DNA from: Microbacterium paulum
Lineage (GTDB): Bacteria; Actinomycetota; Actinomycetes; Actinomycetales; Microbacteriaceae
Reading direction: 5' to 3'
Assembly: GCF_015707995.1 (NCBI RefSeq)
Contig: NZ_JAAGRY010000014.1
Span: forward strand, 1-54,205
DNA length: 54,205 bases
Shown: piece by piece, positions 53,098 to 54,205 of the stretch
Numbering within the stretch: position 1 is the first letter of the stretch
How the letters are laid out: each line of letters begins with the position of its first letter
Notes under the pieces: model-generated
Told to the model about the DNA's origin: nothing
Seen by the model: only the letters and a program-made list of their open reading frames with translations
Databases searched by the model: none
Made by a program: the position numbers and the translations under genes

Positions 53098-54205
53098 TCA
53101 GCGGCGGCGCGAAAGCCGCGGCAGGCGCGGCACGGCGGCGGTGCGCCCGGCCTCGGGCGGCACGATGACCTCTTGCGCGGCCGCGACGGCGCCGTCGCCG
53201 GTCGCGACCACGAGTGCCGCATCGACGGGCGTCGTGCGGCGCACGAGCGCCAGCGCGATCGGGCCCTCGTCGTGGTGGCGCGCGACCGACGTCACGACCC
53301 CCACGACCTGTGCGCTCGCGGCGTCGTCGCCGTCGCCTGCGACCGGCACCAGCGACACGGCGGCGCCGACGGAGGGCAGCACCGCGTCGCTGCCGTCGAG
53401 CTGCAGCAGCACGAGCCTGCGGGGAGGATGCCCCAGGTTGTGCACCTTCGCCACCGTCTCCTGCCCCCGGTAGCAGCCCTTGTCGAGATGGACCGCGGTG
53501 CGCAGCCAATCGACCTCGTGCGGCAGGGTGCGCGCGTCGCCCTCCGACCCCGCCTCTCGGTCGGCGCGCGGCCGCCACGCCGCGACGCGCAGGGCGTCAG
53601 CGGCGAGGTGCCCCGCGACCGGCTGAGCGCCCGAGGCGGCTGCGGCCGCAAGGGCGTCGTACTCGGCGGTCTCGACGATCGCCTCCGACCAGTCGCGCTC
53701 AGCGCCCGGGTGCGGCTCGGTCACGGCGTAACCCCAGCCGCCGCCGGAGACGCCGGGCCACGGGTCGTGCCAGACGGCGGCGGCGCGAAGCGGCGCGATC
53801 GCCGCGGCGGTTCCGCCGACGACGCGGTGCGTGTCAGAGGCATCCTGCACCTCGACCCGCAGCCGGAACCTCATGCGGGTGAGCCAGGCCGCGAGACTCG
53901 CCGCGCGGGCACGGTCGACGATGAGCCAGGTGCGGTCGCCGTCGTCGACGACGGATGCCGCGTGCTCGATGTGCCCCTGCGGGTCGAGCACGAGCAGCTC
54001 GGTGCTCTCGCCGGGGGCGAGCCCCGCGAGGGCCTGCGACGTGATCGAGTCGAGCCAGGTGAGCCGGTCGGGGCCCGAGACCGTGAGGACGGTGCGCGCG
54101 GCCAGCGGTGCGAGGGCGCGACCTGCGGCGAGGGCGCGCTGCTCGCCGTTCGGAGACCCGACGTGCGCGAGCCCCTCGTCGTCGACGACGGCGCCCGGCG
54201 CCGCC
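53098..54205 (-). CDS. YgfZ/GcvT-like folate-binding protein (5' end outside the window)
   Basis: A partial protein of at least 369 residues, open to the right edge of the window, so the start is not seen. Readable N-terminal residues include DDEGLAHVGSPNGEQRAL and LTVSGPDRLTWLDSITSQAL, which are typical. The YgfZ signature is KGCYRGQETVAKVHN; the C-terminal beta-barrel has VVGVVTSVARHHDEGPIALALV. YgfZ proteins bind folate and help assembly or repair of some iron-sulfur enzymes. It is followed by the FUSC gene 11 bp later. Confidence 0.9.
   Translation of the reverse strand, partial: AAPGAVVDDEGLAHVGSPNGEQRALAAGRALAPLAARTVLTVSGPDRLTWLDSITSQALAGLAPGESTELLVLDPQGHIEHAASVVDDGDRTWLIVDRARAASLAAWLTRMRFRLRVEVQDASDTHRVVGGTAAAIAPLRAAAVWHDPWPGVSGGGWGYAVTEPHPGAERDWSEAIVETAEYDALAAAAASGAQPVAGHLAADALRVAAWRPRADREAGSEGDARTLPHEVDWLRTAVHLDKGCYRGQETVAKVHNLGHPPRRLVLLQLDGSDAVLPSVGAAVSLVPVAGDGDDAASAQVVGVVTSVARHHDEGPIALALVRRTTPVDAALVVATGDGAVAAAQEVIVPPEAGRTAAVPRLPRLSRRR

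Overview
The window is high-GC chromosomal DNA from an actinobacterium. It looks like Microbacteriaceae, most likely Microbacterium or a close relative. The evidence is the family-level gene content (DUF3027, DUF3263, DUF4032, CarD, an IdeR-type DtxR regulator, SenX3-RegX3, MsiK, the ImuA-ImuB-DnaE2 cassette, a paired actinobacterial XPB helicase), the many GTG starts, and the many leaderless promoters. The species call is inference. Almost all of the window is core chromosome. Only the left edge looks mobile.

Left edge (1-1.9 kb): the right part of an ISL3-family insertion sequence cuts a serine-recombinase-like gene, whose C-terminal remnant runs into tRNA-Arg(CCT). This looks like the decayed border of an element integrated at that tRNA. 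From 2 to 8.7 kb lie a PAP2 phosphatase, a GH114-like lipoprotein, and a minus-strand operon (YhgE/ABC-2-type membrane protein, PCC-VOC fusion, PoxB-like enzyme) facing a TetR regulator, then a HesB-like protein.

8.7-14.6 kb is the mutasome cassette imuA-imuB-dnaE2. A LexA-type palindrome lies between the -35 and -10 of the imuA promoter, so the operon is probably SOS-induced translesion synthesis. dnaE2 carries an in-frame REP-like repeat. 14.7-19.8 kb holds an HNH endonuclease, an M23 peptidase with a long structured leader and a TTG start, an IdeR-like regulator, SerC, an acidic-tailed DUF3027 protein and a cold-shock-domain protein.

19.8-27.5 kb has a small membrane protein, the helicase-associated/WYL-like protein and XPB helicase pair, a CPBP protease, an OmpR-type two-component system and a lone WXG100 protein. 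27.6-31 kb has groEL under two CIRCE operators, cspA, a LytR_C protein and DUF3263. 31-36.6 kb has MsrB, a nitroreductase with a lysine-rich tail, a DMT transporter, an MFS/LysR divergent pair with a coupled micro-ORF, tRNA-Thr(TGT) and a DsbA-fold protein without CXXC.

36.8-46.8 kb has MsiK (the shared sugar-ABC ATPase) behind a hairpin-rich leader, DUF4032, an NAD(P)-binding protein, and the carD - ispDF - cysS - rlmB neighbourhood, here interrupted by an acyltransferase and an opposing EamA transporter. 46.9-54.2 kb carries a lipoprotein, the phosphate-sensing regX3-senX3 pair, phoU behind an 11-bp-phased PHO-box-like repeat, gpmA, a methyltransferase, a FUSC-type membrane protein and a YgfZ-like folate-binding protein that leaves the window.

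No completely unknown multi-gene system is evident. The most interesting signals are regulatory (LexA, PHO box, CIRCE pair, a GATATC palindrome, candidate RNAs) and a few odd proteins (PCC-VOC fusion, altered HIGH motif in CysS, REP inside dnaE2).
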